Notes under the pieces: model-generated
What the model was told of the DNA's origin: nothing
The model's input: only the letters and a program-made list of their open reading frames with translations
The model's database searches: none
NCBI RefSeq assembly: GCF_014269395.1
Contig: NZ_JACOGK010000012.1
Span: 1-64,000, forward strand
Source: Megasphaera hominis
Lineage (GTDB): Bacteria > Bacillota > Negativicutes > Veillonellales > Megasphaeraceae
Reading direction: 5' to 3'
Length of the DNA: 64,000 bases
Translations under genes and position numbers: made by a program
Shown here: piece after piece, positions 1-8,379 of the stretch
Layout of the letters: each line of letters opens with the position of its first letter
Position numbering within the stretch: the first letter of the stretch is position 1

Positions 1-118
1 GTACAGAGGATTTGTTTACTGACAATCGTGCTACAGCATGAGATACTGATTCTTTTCCTGCAAGAATATCTAGCACCGTATGTAGTTTTTCTTCTGCACA
101 AACCTTAGTTCTATGCAT
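1..118 (-). CDS. Transposase OrfA-like N-terminus (partial)
   Basis: Thirty-nine codons are visible from an ATG at 118 to the window edge. The peptide begins MHRTKVCAEEKLHTVLDIL and continues with a GKES-x-SHAVARLSVNKSSV segment. This resembles the N-terminal helix-turn-helix of IS3-family OrfA proteins, in which a short lead is followed by a GKxS turn and a recognition helix. It is preceded by the terminal inverted repeat of the element. The frame is open to the edge, so I cannot tell whether the transposase is intact or which group it belongs to. Confidence 0.5.
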   Translation of the reverse strand, partial: MHRTKVCAEEKLHTVLDILAGKESVSHAVARLSVNKSSV

Positions 119-188
119 AATAAATGCTCCCTTCCAAGTAGAGTGAGATTTTATTATTTCTCATGTCTACCTAGAAGGGAGCATATCA
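1..188 (-). mobile_element. End of an IS3-family-like insertion sequence, cut by the window edge
   Basis: Read on the minus strand, the element begins at 188 with TGATATGCTCCCTTCTAGG. An imperfect inverted copy of the same bases (TGCTCCCTTCCAAGTAGAG) follows about 60 bases inside. Together they make a palindrome just in front of a transposase-like reading frame. The layout (terminal repeat, short leader, helix-turn-helix protein start) is that of IS3/IS150-group elements. The outer end lies only 35 bases past the stop codon of the Sel1-repeat gene. The other end and any target duplication are outside the window. Confidence 0.55.
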
Positions 189-223
189 GACCGCTATGAA
201 CGAGTATAAGAGTGTTTATTTTG

Positions 224-1801
224 TTAGCTTAAATGTTTCCCCGGCGAATCAGCCGCTTCTTCTTTCATGACGGCCAAAAACTGAATAGCATTCTTATACC
301 CCAGGTCTGCCGATATTTGCATCCAGTACTGGCCCTGTTCCCGATTCTGACGCACGCCGTCACCTAGGAAATACATGGAGCTCAGCTGGAACATCGCTTC
401 CGCATTGCCATGGTCAGCGGCGCGCTGCATCCACTTGTACGATTGTACGTCGTCCAGAGGCACAGTCATGCCGGCGAACGAGCCTTCCATATAGAGATAA
501 CCCAAGGTAAGACAGGCCGAAGGATGACCGCCTGCTGCAGCCTGACGAATCCAATGCAATCCCCTTTCGGGATTCTTTTCAACGCCACTGCCGCTCAGGT
601 AATGCACGGCCAGGCGTTCCATAGCCGATAAATGGCCGGCTTCGGACGCACGCTGATACATGGACACGGCCTGGGTAACATCTTTATTAGTATAAATGCC
701 CAGATCATACATGAGACCTGCTTCATAAAGGGCATTCCGTTCCCCCTGCTCAGCAGCCTTACGCATGTAAACAAAGGCATCCTTTTCATCTGTCGCCCCT
801 TGCGTATTAATATCGGACGCACAGAGCTTAGCCAGGAGATAATTATCCCTGGCAGAGCCGTTTGCCTTCAGCTTCGCCACTGCGGCAGGCCGGCGATAGG
901 GCATGAGATCCGGTTCATTATAATAAAAGAACGGGTCATACAGGAACATGCGTCCCCGTTCATTCCCCGTCGTAGCCGCCTTAACGGCCCAATGCAAGAA
1001 TTTATTGAGACTCCGCTGCTGTCCCCGGCCATAGCGATAGAGATCACACAAATGGATCATGGCATCGTCATTGCCGTGAGAACTGGCATCACTATACCAC
1101 GTGAAGGCGTCGTCGTAGTGCGGCGGATCCATGCCGTATTCATAGAGCTCACCCAAAAACAGCATAGCCCATTCATCACCGGCATTGACGCCCTGCTTAT
1201 ACCAGCGTATAGCCTGTTGCAGGTTCTGATCCAAACCAGGCCCGCCCTGACTATAGAGATTGCCGATTTCCGTGCACGCTGCGTCTACACCCAAATGAGC
1301 CGCCTGGATAAAATACGTCAGAGATTCGCTGTAATTACAAGGCACGACTTCACCAATACGGTAATTCATAGCCAGCTGGAAGGCTGCCGTGCCATTCCCG
1401 GCCTGCGCTGATTTGCGATACCACATGTGGGCAATTTTAATGTTTTCCCGGATTCCTTCACCTTGGAAATACAGATCACCCATCCGGCGCATGGCTTCAC
1501 TATTCCCAAGGTCGGCCGCGGCCTTGTACCAGCGCCGGGCAAGGCGGTACTTTTCATCCATATACGAATCTTCTCCCAGGAGGAGCATGGCATCCGAATT
1601 GCCAGCGTCACTAGCTGCGAGGAGCCACTTTTTCCCGCTCTTTTCGTCGTAATGATCACCACGGGTAAGATAATATTTCCCTAATTGCACCATAGCATGA
1701 ATATCGCCCTGTGTCGCCTGATCGATGACCGTATGGAGTTCACATTCCTGCAGATTACTGCTAATATGCGATGTATATTTCAAACCTTCAGTACGATACA
1801 T
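224..1801 (-). CDS. Sel1-like tetratricopeptide repeat protein
   Basis: A 525-residue protein made almost entirely of Sel1-type helical repeats of about 36 residues. Recurrent signatures are A-x-x-G-[ND]-x-x-A-M-x-x-L-x-x-x-Y and A-x-x-W-Y-x-x-A-A, from about residue 30 to 515. Sel1 repeats form superhelical scaffolds for protein-protein contacts and have no catalytic role. No signal peptide or membrane segment is visible, so a cytosolic location is likely. The first ATG is used because GGAGGGGAGGGAG lies just upstream of it. A 275-base leader from a good promoter precedes the gene (see 2083-2111), and an insertion sequence abuts its 3' end. The partner is unknown. The repeat density between residues 280 and 330 is weaker and may mark a linker. 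Confidence 0.85.
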   Translation of the reverse strand: MYRTEGLKYTSHISSNLQECELHTVIDQATQGDIHAMVQLGKYYLTRGDHYDEKSGKKWLLAASDAGNSDAMLLLGEDSYMDEKYRLARRWYKAAADLGNSEAMRRMGDLYFQGEGIRENIKIAHMWYRKSAQAGNGTAAFQLAMNYRIGEVVPCNYSESLTYFIQAAHLGVDAACTEIGNLYSQGGPGLDQNLQQAIRWYKQGVNAGDEWAMLFLGELYEYGMDPPHYDDAFTWYSDASSHGNDDAMIHLCDLYRYGRGQQRSLNKFLHWAVKAATTGNERGRMFLYDPFFYYNEPDLMPYRRPAAVAKLKANGSARDNYLLAKLCASDINTQGATDEKDAFVYMRKAAEQGERNALYEAGLMYDLGIYTNKDVTQAVSMYQRASEAGHLSAMERLAVHYLSGSGVEKNPERGLHWIRQAAAGGHPSACLTLGYLYMEGSFAGMTVPLDDVQSYKWMQRAADHGNAEAMFQLSSMYFLGDGVRQNREQGQYWMQISADLGYKNAIQFLAVMKEEAADSPGKHLS

Positions 1802-1947
1802 ACAACTCCCTCCCCTCCATAACGATTTGTTATTATTTCATATACGAAACAGCGTCACACACTTTACACCTGATTTCTTTCTCGTATGTATCCCTTATCC
1901 TGCCTGTATGCCTATCCTCGTCCGTCTCTGATATGCCCGTTGCAAGA

Positions 1948-1994
1948 TAAAAACAAGCCGTTCGTTACGGAGAAAATCTGCCCTTCCCGGCAGA
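1948..1994 (-). promoter_or_regulatory. Two small hairpins with U-rich tails in the Sel1 gene leader (possible attenuator)
   Basis: Within the leader read on the minus strand, TCTGCC (1977-1982) can pair with GGCAGA (1989-1994) and is followed by four U. Directly after it, CCGT/ACGG (1958-1970) forms a second hairpin followed by CUUGUUUUU. Both stems are short (6 and 4 bp), so termination would be weak. No riboswitch family is recognised. Confidence 0.3.
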
Positions 1995-2082
1995 CTGGCC
2001 CTGCGTCGAGATGATTCTGCGCTTCCTTTCTAAGGGGCCGCATCAGCCATAGTTTCAACTGATATCTCCGTCTTCTCCTTCT

Positions 2083-2111
2083 ATTATGAGTAAACATTTT
2101 GTTTTCGTCAA
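2083..2111 (-). promoter_or_regulatory. Sigma-A promoter for the Sel1-repeat gene
   Basis: On the minus strand, TTGACG (2106-2111) and CATAAT (2083-2088) are separated by exactly 17 bases. Transcription would start near 2076, giving a leader of about 275 bases before the ATG at 1801. The only short frame in the leader begins with TTG behind GGAG and has no recognisable product. The remainder of the 430-base gap is otherwise empty apart from the helicase terminator. Confidence 0.65.
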
Positions 2112-2181
2112 GGGAAAATACAACATATTTTACTCTTTCGTCATAAATCGCTATGTTATTTTAGCATAATGCCCTATAACA

Positions 2182-2220
2182 GAAAAACAGCCCCTGCGGC
2201 ATTATACCGTAAAGGCTGTT
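2182..2220 (-). terminator. Intrinsic terminator of the helicase gene
   Basis: On the minus strand AACAGCC...GGCTGTT closes a stem with a CCG/CGG inner part, followed by five T. It lies 14 bases after the helicase stop codon. Confidence 0.7.
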
Positions 2221-2233
2221 CTTCTATTACCAC

Positions 2234-4753
2234 TCATACGTCCTGGCAAAGCTCATTCGGAATGGCTTTTACAAAGGGGCTTACGGCCAGGGCATGGTCG
2301 CCTTCGCCTGTGTGCCAGCTCAGATAAAGGCGCTTTTTCGCCCGTGTCATAGCCACATAAAAAAGACGTTCTTCTTCCGACAAGTCGCCGCGACGCACGG
2401 CCTGGTACGTAGGGAAATGTTCATTTTCAAGACACGCTAAGAAGACATAGTCATACTCCAGGCCTTTAGCCTGATGAATCGTCAGGATGGGAATCTGTAC
2501 TTTTTTTGCGAGCATTGTATCGAGTTCGCTATTCGACAGGGACGTAACCTTGAGAAATTCCGTCAAGGCGTCACGGCTGTTCTGTGCCGCATCATCCCCT
2601 TCAGCAGCAATCCGGTAGAGACGGCGTATGGTTTCTACACGATCCATTGGATATTCAGCCGCTGCGTTATCGAAAGGCTTATGCTGTTCATAATAGGCCT
2701 TGACACCGCCATCATTCATGACCGTCGCCACCAGGTCCTGAGGCCGTGCCGTATAGGACAGGCCGCGGAGACGTTCGATAAAAGCGGCAAAGTCCGTAAA
2801 TGCTGGAGCATACCGCGCCATGGCCTGACGCCGTGCTTCTGTTTGAGGCACAATATAGCTGGCCAGGGCATAGCGCAAAATCGCTGCCGTAGCCATGATA
2901 TCATCGAAGGCATCGTGACTGGGCTGGTCCGTTGTATCAATGAACTCACTGATCGTAGCGAGCTTGTGATTGACCAAATTGGGCTCAAAGCGGCGATATA
3001 TATCGAGTGTGTCATAGTAAGGCCACGTCGCCGGTCCGCCTATATGAAGGCGCTGCCGTTCACTGTAAAGAATAGACAGGTCGTACGTTACATTGTGGCC
3101 GACGATGACGGCATCCTTGGCAAAGTCCATAAACTCCTTTATGGCTTCGCCGGGCTCCTTCCCTTCGCGCTGCAGCTGTTCGTCGCTTATGTGATGAACG
3201 TAATAGGAAAGGCCTACACTTTTTGTCGGCTTTACATAGGTCATAAACTTTTTCTGCACAGAGCAGCTCCCATTGAGACGGATAGCTGCAATCTGGATAA
3301 TATCATCTGTCGTCGTATCGGTACCCGTACTTTCTACGTCAAAGACGACAATCCGCCCGGCCTTCAAGGCCTCCTGCAAAAGGCCGTAGGGATCACCATA
3401 GCGCAGGCTCTGGCTATCGGCAAAATCAGCCAGCGTCAGACCCAGCTGGCGGTATTCCTTACTTTCTATCGTCTTTAGGGCTTGCCCGCCTACGCCGCGG
3501 ACAAAACGATCGGCAATGCGATGCACGCTCAGACTATCGTGCCGGTTAAGGCAGAGGCGCAAATAGGCAACGACATCCTTGCTTTCCTGCCGCTTAAAAA
3601 GCTGGAACTGATCTACCGTCGTAAAAGGCAGCCGCCCTGCAGGCGGTACATTTTCATTGTGCGCGCGCACGCAGTTCCAGATCATCTTGGCATCCTTATT
3701 AGCGCGCACGAGAATACAAATGCGCTGCCACGTATCCTTGGGAAGCTTAGCGATTTCAGCAAAAATCCAGCGTCCTTCAGCCATAAATGTAGGCGCTTCG
3801 TGACGATAAATAGGTTCACCCGGATCCGTCTGGCCGGCCTCGCTGTGAATATGGCCGACGTCCTTAAAGAAGGTCTTTAAATAGGCTTCACTGGCCTGCA
3901 GCAAAAGCGGTGTAGCCCTGTAATTCGTCGTAAAAGTGATTTCCCGTGGCCTATACCCGGCCCGGAACCGCTTGAGAATATAATCAGGCGACGAACCGCG
4001 CCATTCATAAATCGTCTGATACCAGTCGCCGCAGAGCAGCACTACCCGGCCGGGAAACAAGCGCTCTAAAAGAGTATACTCAATTTCACTCGTATCCTGT
4101 ACCTCGTCGACTGCTATATATTTATACCGCTCGCGCCAGCGCTGGCAACAGGCTTCATCCTGTAAGAGCTCGTAAGCAATCGTAATGAGGTCCGAATAAT
4201 CGGCACCGTGATTAGCTGCCAGGCGCTGTTCATATGCCTGAGCGAAGGCTTTACCGTGTGCCTCCAGCCAGCTTTGCACCGCCTCGTCAGACGCTTTGGG
4301 CAAAACCAGGTCAGGCAATATACGGTGCTTCTTCTCGTTTTCCAAATAAGACTGTAAGGCCCGCACGCGCAAAGGCGCTCCCATGTCCCGGGCCAGATCC
4401 TTCACGATCTGCTGGCAGTCTTCGTCATCTAAGATGAGGAAATCACTGTACATGCTTTCACTCGCCTTGGCTTCTTCCCGCACCAGGTTGTAACAAAAGC
4501 TGTGAATCGTACGCACCTCCACAGACAAGCCATTGTCTTTAGCCTCTGAAAAAATCCGCGTTTTCAGCTCCTTACAAGCACGGTTCGTAAAGGTCAGGCA
4601 CAAGATCTCCGGTCCGGTTGCCAGGCCGGCCGCTAAAATATGGGCCACCCGCTGCGCCAGGACACTCGTTTTGCCCGTCCCGGCTGGTGCCCACAACAGT
4701 ATAGGCTCCGTCACATCGTATACGACGTCACGCTGCGCTGCATTAAGCTCCAT
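2234..4753 (-). CDS. UvrD/PcrA-type superfamily 1 helicase with an inserted DEDDh 3'-5' exonuclease domain
   Basis: The 839-residue protein carries a complete SF1A helicase. The Walker A motif is APAGTGKTS (22-30), motif Ia is LTFTNRA, the Walker B motif is DEVQD (216-220), motif III is GDWYQTIYEWRG, motif V is LTIHQAKGLEYDYVF (757-771) and motif VI is FYVAMTRAKKR (798-808). Between the two halves sits a DnaQ/epsilon-like exonuclease: Exo I FDVEST (471-476), Exo II VGHNVTYD (551-558) and Exo III SHDAFDD (612-618), which has the His-x4-Asp spacing of the DEDDh class. It should unwind 3'-overhang DNA and trim it during repair or replication restart. All catalytic residues look present. There are no operon partners, and an own terminator follows. 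DnaQ-like inserts in UvrD-type proteins of Firmicutes are known to me only in general terms. Confidence 0.88.
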   Translation of the reverse strand: MELNAAQRDVVYDVTEPILLWAPAGTGKTSVLAQRVAHILAAGLATGPEILCLTFTNRACKELKTRIFSEAKDNGLSVEVRTIHSFCYNLVREEAKASESMYSDFLILDDEDCQQIVKDLARDMGAPLRVRALQSYLENEKKHRILPDLVLPKASDEAVQSWLEAHGKAFAQAYEQRLAANHGADYSDLITIAYELLQDEACCQRWRERYKYIAVDEVQDTSEIEYTLLERLFPGRVVLLCGDWYQTIYEWRGSSPDYILKRFRAGYRPREITFTTNYRATPLLLQASEAYLKTFFKDVGHIHSEAGQTDPGEPIYRHEAPTFMAEGRWIFAEIAKLPKDTWQRICILVRANKDAKMIWNCVRAHNENVPPAGRLPFTTVDQFQLFKRQESKDVVAYLRLCLNRHDSLSVHRIADRFVRGVGGQALKTIESKEYRQLGLTLADFADSQSLRYGDPYGLLQEALKAGRIVVFDVESTGTDTTTDDIIQIAAIRLNGSCSVQKKFMTYVKPTKSVGLSYYVHHISDEQLQREGKEPGEAIKEFMDFAKDAVIVGHNVTYDLSILYSERQRLHIGGPATWPYYDTLDIYRRFEPNLVNHKLATISEFIDTTDQPSHDAFDDIMATAAILRYALASYIVPQTEARRQAMARYAPAFTDFAAFIERLRGLSYTARPQDLVATVMNDGGVKAYYEQHKPFDNAAAEYPMDRVETIRRLYRIAAEGDDAAQNSRDALTEFLKVTSLSNSELDTMLAKKVQIPILTIHQAKGLEYDYVFLACLENEHFPTYQAVRRGDLSEEERLFYVAMTRAKKRLYLSWHTGEGDHALAVSPFVKAIPNELCQDV

Positions 4754-4856
4754 AGTTTCACATCCTACCTATAATATATTTCTTATGTTTACCCACATTA
4801 TACTACAGACACGCTCAATGCCAAAAATAACGGTACCACACACCCGTTCCCATGCT

Positions 4857-4896
4857 AAAAGCCCATCTCAGCCTTAAGACTGAAGATGAGCTTTTA
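4857..4896 (-). terminator. Intrinsic terminator of the GT39 gene
   Basis: AAAAGCCCATCT (4857-4868) pairs with AGATGAGCTTTT (4884-4895) with one mismatch. It sits 12 bases after the stop codon at 4908 on the minus strand and ends in U-rich sequence. Confidence 0.7.
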
Positions 4897-4907
4897 GAAA
4901 ATCAAAC

Positions 4908-6398
4908 CTACATATGCTCACTGCCGTCATCATTTCGTGCTACGACGGAGAAGATGTCGATGTTCCCTGGCAGGGAAAGCTTATTCAGGTACAGTGTATG
5001 GGCTGCGTAGTAATTCGTTACCGCTTCATTGTTCCGTTTTTCATTGATAATGACGATATTATTTTTTTGAGGCAGTACGTCTTCAATGGCCATAAAAGGC
5101 ATGACGTTTTTAGCATTCCAGCTGATCTTTCCCGGTTCCATGCCGGCAATTTTTCCGGCTGGTTCACCCCGGTAGATTGTCTTGCCACTGTAAAAGACGG
5201 CACCTGTACTATAATCTTTGTAATAACAAATGACGGCATTGTCCGTGTCCATCTGCTTTAGCTCCAAGCCGATTTCCTTGCCTGAATGCTGCAGCATCAA
5301 CGGCGGTGCTACTACGACAGCAATGACCATATAGGCCATACCCGTGGCCCAGGCGATTTTTCTCCACCCCATGTGCCAGTCGCGGAACATGCGGGCTGTC
5401 AGGATGGACAGGGAAAAGACCATGGGATAGGTATAGGTCGTATATTTCGTCGCTACAATATTGAAAAAGACAAAGACCACTGCCGCATATATAGTGAGGA
5501 GAACAGCGCACGTATCCTGCCGTGTTACAGGCCACGTATGGCTCTTCTTGTACTTCCACAGAGCGTAAGGCCACGTAAAGCTCCACGGTGCAAAACCGGC
5601 AAAGAACATGGCAATGTAGAAATACCATACATCCTGTGCCGGATGTTCCGGTACTGTGGCGCGGAGGAAATTATGAACACCAAAGAAATTGAGCAGGAAG
5701 TCATTACCGTGCAGCTCATACATAGCCACATACCAGGAACCGGCGAGAACAAGGAACAAGGCCATACCGCCCAGGAGATGGACATGAACCAGCTCTTTCC
5801 AGTCCCGCTTCAGTGCCAGGAAGATGAGAGCCGCCAATCCCGGCAAGGCAAGACCGACAGGCCCCTTCGTAAGTACCGCCAAAGCAGCAAAGACATAGCA
5901 GAGCCAGTACCAGCGCCGGTTTTCCGTATATCCCAAGTAAAAGAAGGCTACAACTGCACTTTGAAAGAGAAACAGCGTCGCATCTGTAATGACGGCCTTA
6001 GACATAACCCAGCCTTCGACACTGGTCATGTAAATGACGGCTGCCGCCATGGCGATTTTCCTGTCATAGACGCGAGCTGTAAACCAATACGTAAAGAGTA
6101 CTGTTACCGTCCCTGTGAGAGCCGCCGGCAAACGGGCAGCAAACTCGTTAAAGCCAAAGACCGCAAAAGACGCTGCCAATTCCCAGTAATAAAAAATAGG
6201 CTTATCATACCAATAATGACCATAAATCTGCGGTGAAATCCAATTTCCCGACAAAACCATTTCTTTTGCCGTCAAGGCATAATTCGACTCAGCCGAATCG
6301 GTAATGGCCAGAAAATTATTGGCCACCAGGAACAACGTCAAAGCGCATACTGTGAGCAACACATAGGGATGCCGTTTCAAATACTCCAAAGCTTGCAT
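4908..6398 (-). CDS. Membrane glycosyltransferase, GT39/ArnT-like (dolichyl-phosphate-mannose-protein mannosyltransferase fold)
   Basis: A 496-residue polytopic membrane protein with 10-12 hydrophobic segments. The first periplasmic loop has the family signature E-S-x-Y-A-x-x-A-K-E-M-x-x-S-G-x-W...Y-W-Y-D-K-P-x-x-Y-Y-W, which contains the catalytic acidic residue and the KP-x-x-YW block of GT39/GT83 enzymes such as ArnT. These enzymes transfer a sugar from a polyprenyl-phosphate donor to lipid or protein on the outer face of the inner membrane. The acceptor cannot be told from sequence. I start at the ATG at 6398 (MQALEYLKRHPY) because GGAAGGAAGG precedes it. The longer frame, up to 6566, overlaps the aspT terminator and has no ribosome binding site. 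The gene appears to be monocistronic. Confidence 0.8.
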   Translation of the reverse strand: MQALEYLKRHPYVLLTVCALTLFLVANNFLAITDSAESNYALTAKEMVLSGNWISPQIYGHYWYDKPIFYYWELAASFAVFGFNEFAARLPAALTGTVTVLFTYWFTARVYDRKIAMAAAVIYMTSVEGWVMSKAVITDATLFLFQSAVVAFFYLGYTENRRWYWLCYVFAALAVLTKGPVGLALPGLAALIFLALKRDWKELVHVHLLGGMALFLVLAGSWYVAMYELHGNDFLLNFFGVHNFLRATVPEHPAQDVWYFYIAMFFAGFAPWSFTWPYALWKYKKSHTWPVTRQDTCAVLLTIYAAVVFVFFNIVATKYTTYTYPMVFSLSILTARMFRDWHMGWRKIAWATGMAYMVIAVVVAPPLMLQHSGKEIGLELKQMDTDNAVICYYKDYSTGAVFYSGKTIYRGEPAGKIAGMEPGKISWNAKNVMPFMAIEDVLPQKNNIVIINEKRNNEAVTNYYAAHTLYLNKLSLPGNIDIFSVVARNDDGSEHM

Positions 6399-6547
6399 GA
6401 GGGATACCTTCCTTCCAAGTTGTTGCCTCCTAGTATAGCAGTCGGTTTTTACTGGAAATGTAAGGTCTCCTAAAGAAAAGATAAAGAAAGATAACAAAAA
6501 TTTGAACAAATTATACGCTATGCTTGGTCTCATATTTCTATTTCTAT

Positions 6548-6594
6548 AAAAAAGGATTCCTGACACATTTACTGAGAGTCGGGAATCCTTTTTA
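6548..6594 (-). terminator. Intrinsic terminator of the aspD-aspT unit
   Basis: AAAAAGGATTCCTGAC pairs with GTCGGGAATCCTTTTT with a single mismatch. It is followed on the minus strand by a U-tract and lies 36 bases after the aspT stop codon. The symmetric A/T ends could make it bidirectional. Confidence 0.8.
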
Positions 6595-6629
6595 TAGTAT
6601 CATCTATTAATTGTCCAGCATTACCTAAT

Positions 6630-8360
6630 TTATGCCAATAGTGCTACAATGAGCGGCCCCATAACCGTAAGGAGAATATTGCCTGCCGCGTAAGCCGGAG
6701 TATAGCTCAGGGCAAAAACACTGGAATTGGTTTCTTCTACGAGACCATTCAGGCCGGCTGTAATCGTTCCGGCACCGGTAAGGGAGCCAAAAATATCAAC
6801 AGGATCCATGTGCAGGACGTATTTTCCAAAGAATACACTGATAAAGTGCGGCACAATGGAAATAACGGCACCAATGAGGAGAACAGAGACGCCCATCGAC
6901 TGCAGAGCCGAAAGGAAGTCGGCTCCGGCACTGAGGCCAACGATGGCAATAAAGAGATTGAGGCCCACGCTTTTGAGGAACCAGCGTGTTGCCGACGGAA
7001 TCAGACCCGTGTTTTGGTGCTTACTTTGATACCAGCCAAAGAAAAGGCCTGCAAAGAGGGCGCCACCGCCGGAACCAAGGGTAATAGGGACCTTGGCAAT
7101 ATTAATAGAGATAGCACCGATGAGAAGGCCTGCAACGATCCCCCATGAGAGAAAACTTACATCTGTATCGTCGCCTGTATCCTTTGCATAGCCAAGTTTC
7201 TTCTGAACCTGGCTGATCATCTTTGGCGGCCCTGCCAGTTCTAGCTCGTCGCCTACGGCATAGGCTGCTCCGTCCGGGATAGGCGAACCGTTGCGGCTCG
7301 TACTGACAACGTAAATACCCAAGGCTGCAAGGTGGTCCAGCGTGTCCTGAGAAAAACCCTTTGTCAGGAAGATAGTTTTCTTTACTAAAGGCAAAGATAA
7401 ACTATCTGCATCAACAATTTCCTGAGCTCCTGATTTTTCTACATCTACCATAGAGGCCAGGGAACCCATGAAGGTCACGCGATCCCCTTTTTCCAAGAGA
7501 ACGTCGCCAAAAGGCTGCAGTTCCTTGTCATTACGGATCAATTTTTCTACTGTAAGTGTATTCTTGTGATAAGCTTCTAATTCATCAATTGTCTTACCGA
7601 CGAAATTCGTCTTGTCATCTACAACGAATGCCCGTGCCTTAATCAGGCTCACCGTCTGGCCGGCAGCACTGGCTTCCTTATAATGAATGGCTTCGATCTT
7701 TTTCTTCGTTGCCTCTTTCAGATTGACACCGCACAGAGCCGGAGCAATGTTACGGATAAAGATAATTACACCGGCTGTACCAAAAACATACGTCAGTGCA
7801 TAGGCTACAGCCATATTACTTTGGGCCTGAGCCAGCTGCGCCCCGGTCAGCACTTCTTTTAAGGAAGAATCGGCGGTACCAAGGACCGCCGACTGGGTCA
7901 ACGCCCCGGCAATAATGCCTGCGCCCTCACCGGCACCAATGTGCATTGTAGTGAAGACGACGTATGCTGTAGCAAAGGCGACGGCGGCAAAAAAAACAGA
8001 AAAGATAATGATCTTCACGCCTGAGCTTTTCAGACTATGGAAGAACGACGGTCCTACTTCATAGCAAATAGCAAAGATAAAGAGGCTGAAGAAAATAGTC
8101 TTCACAAGTCCGGAAATTTCAAAGCGGCCGACAGATGCCAAGGCCAGGCTGAGGAGCAGCCCCGCCAGGAGGGTGCCTACAGTAGCACCTACCCTAAAGG
8201 AACCGATTTTGATTTTCCCTACCCAGTAGCCGACGGCCAGGCAGAGAAAAATGGCAATGGCAGCATTGGCCAAAAGATAATGTCCTACATCACCTGGGGC
8301 AACAGCAACAGCGTGCCGGGTAAATTCCAGTGCTTCTTGGGACCAAAATGTCAAGGTCAT
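6630..8360 (-). CDS. aspT: Aspartate:alanine antiporter (AAE family)
   Basis: A 576-residue membrane protein. Two blocks of hydrophobic helices flank a soluble central region of about residues 215-385 that contains two TrkA-C-like modules (one around the KTNFVGKTIDEL segment). This is the layout of AspT-type exchangers, which import aspartate in exchange for alanine. The exchange is electrogenic and, coupled to intracellular decarboxylation, generates proton motive force. Its place directly downstream of the aspartate decarboxylase gene (19 bases apart, same strand) is the known aspD-aspT arrangement and makes aspartate/alanine a stronger choice than other AAE substrates. N- and C-terminal membrane blocks appear complete. 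A shared terminator follows. Confidence 0.88.
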   Translation of the reverse strand: MTLTFWSQEALEFTRHAVAVAPGDVGHYLLANAAIAIFLCLAVGYWVGKIKIGSFRVGATVGTLLAGLLLSLALASVGRFEISGLVKTIFFSLFIFAICYEVGPSFFHSLKSSGVKIIIFSVFFAAVAFATAYVVFTTMHIGAGEGAGIIAGALTQSAVLGTADSSLKEVLTGAQLAQAQSNMAVAYALTYVFGTAGVIIFIRNIAPALCGVNLKEATKKKIEAIHYKEASAAGQTVSLIKARAFVVDDKTNFVGKTIDELEAYHKNTLTVEKLIRNDKELQPFGDVLLEKGDRVTFMGSLASMVDVEKSGAQEIVDADSLSLPLVKKTIFLTKGFSQDTLDHLAALGIYVVSTSRNGSPIPDGAAYAVGDELELAGPPKMISQVQKKLGYAKDTGDDTDVSFLSWGIVAGLLIGAISINIAKVPITLGSGGGALFAGLFFGWYQSKHQNTGLIPSATRWFLKSVGLNLFIAIVGLSAGADFLSALQSMGVSVLLIGAVISIVPHFISVFFGKYVLHMDPVDIFGSLTGAGTITAGLNGLVEETNSSVFALSYTPAYAAGNILLTVMGPLIVALLA

Positions 8361-8379
8361 GATAGATCGCTCCCCTTTC

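Noticed and set aside
1912-2097. 61-codon minus-strand frame upstream of the Sel1-repeat gene
   Set aside because: Its ATG lies in the promoter, upstream of the transcription start. A TTG inside could be used, but the product has no recognisable feature.
4908-6566. Longer 552-codon form of the GT39 protein
   Set aside because: The extra 56 codons overlap the aspT terminator and lack a ribosome binding site, whereas the ATG at 6398 has one.
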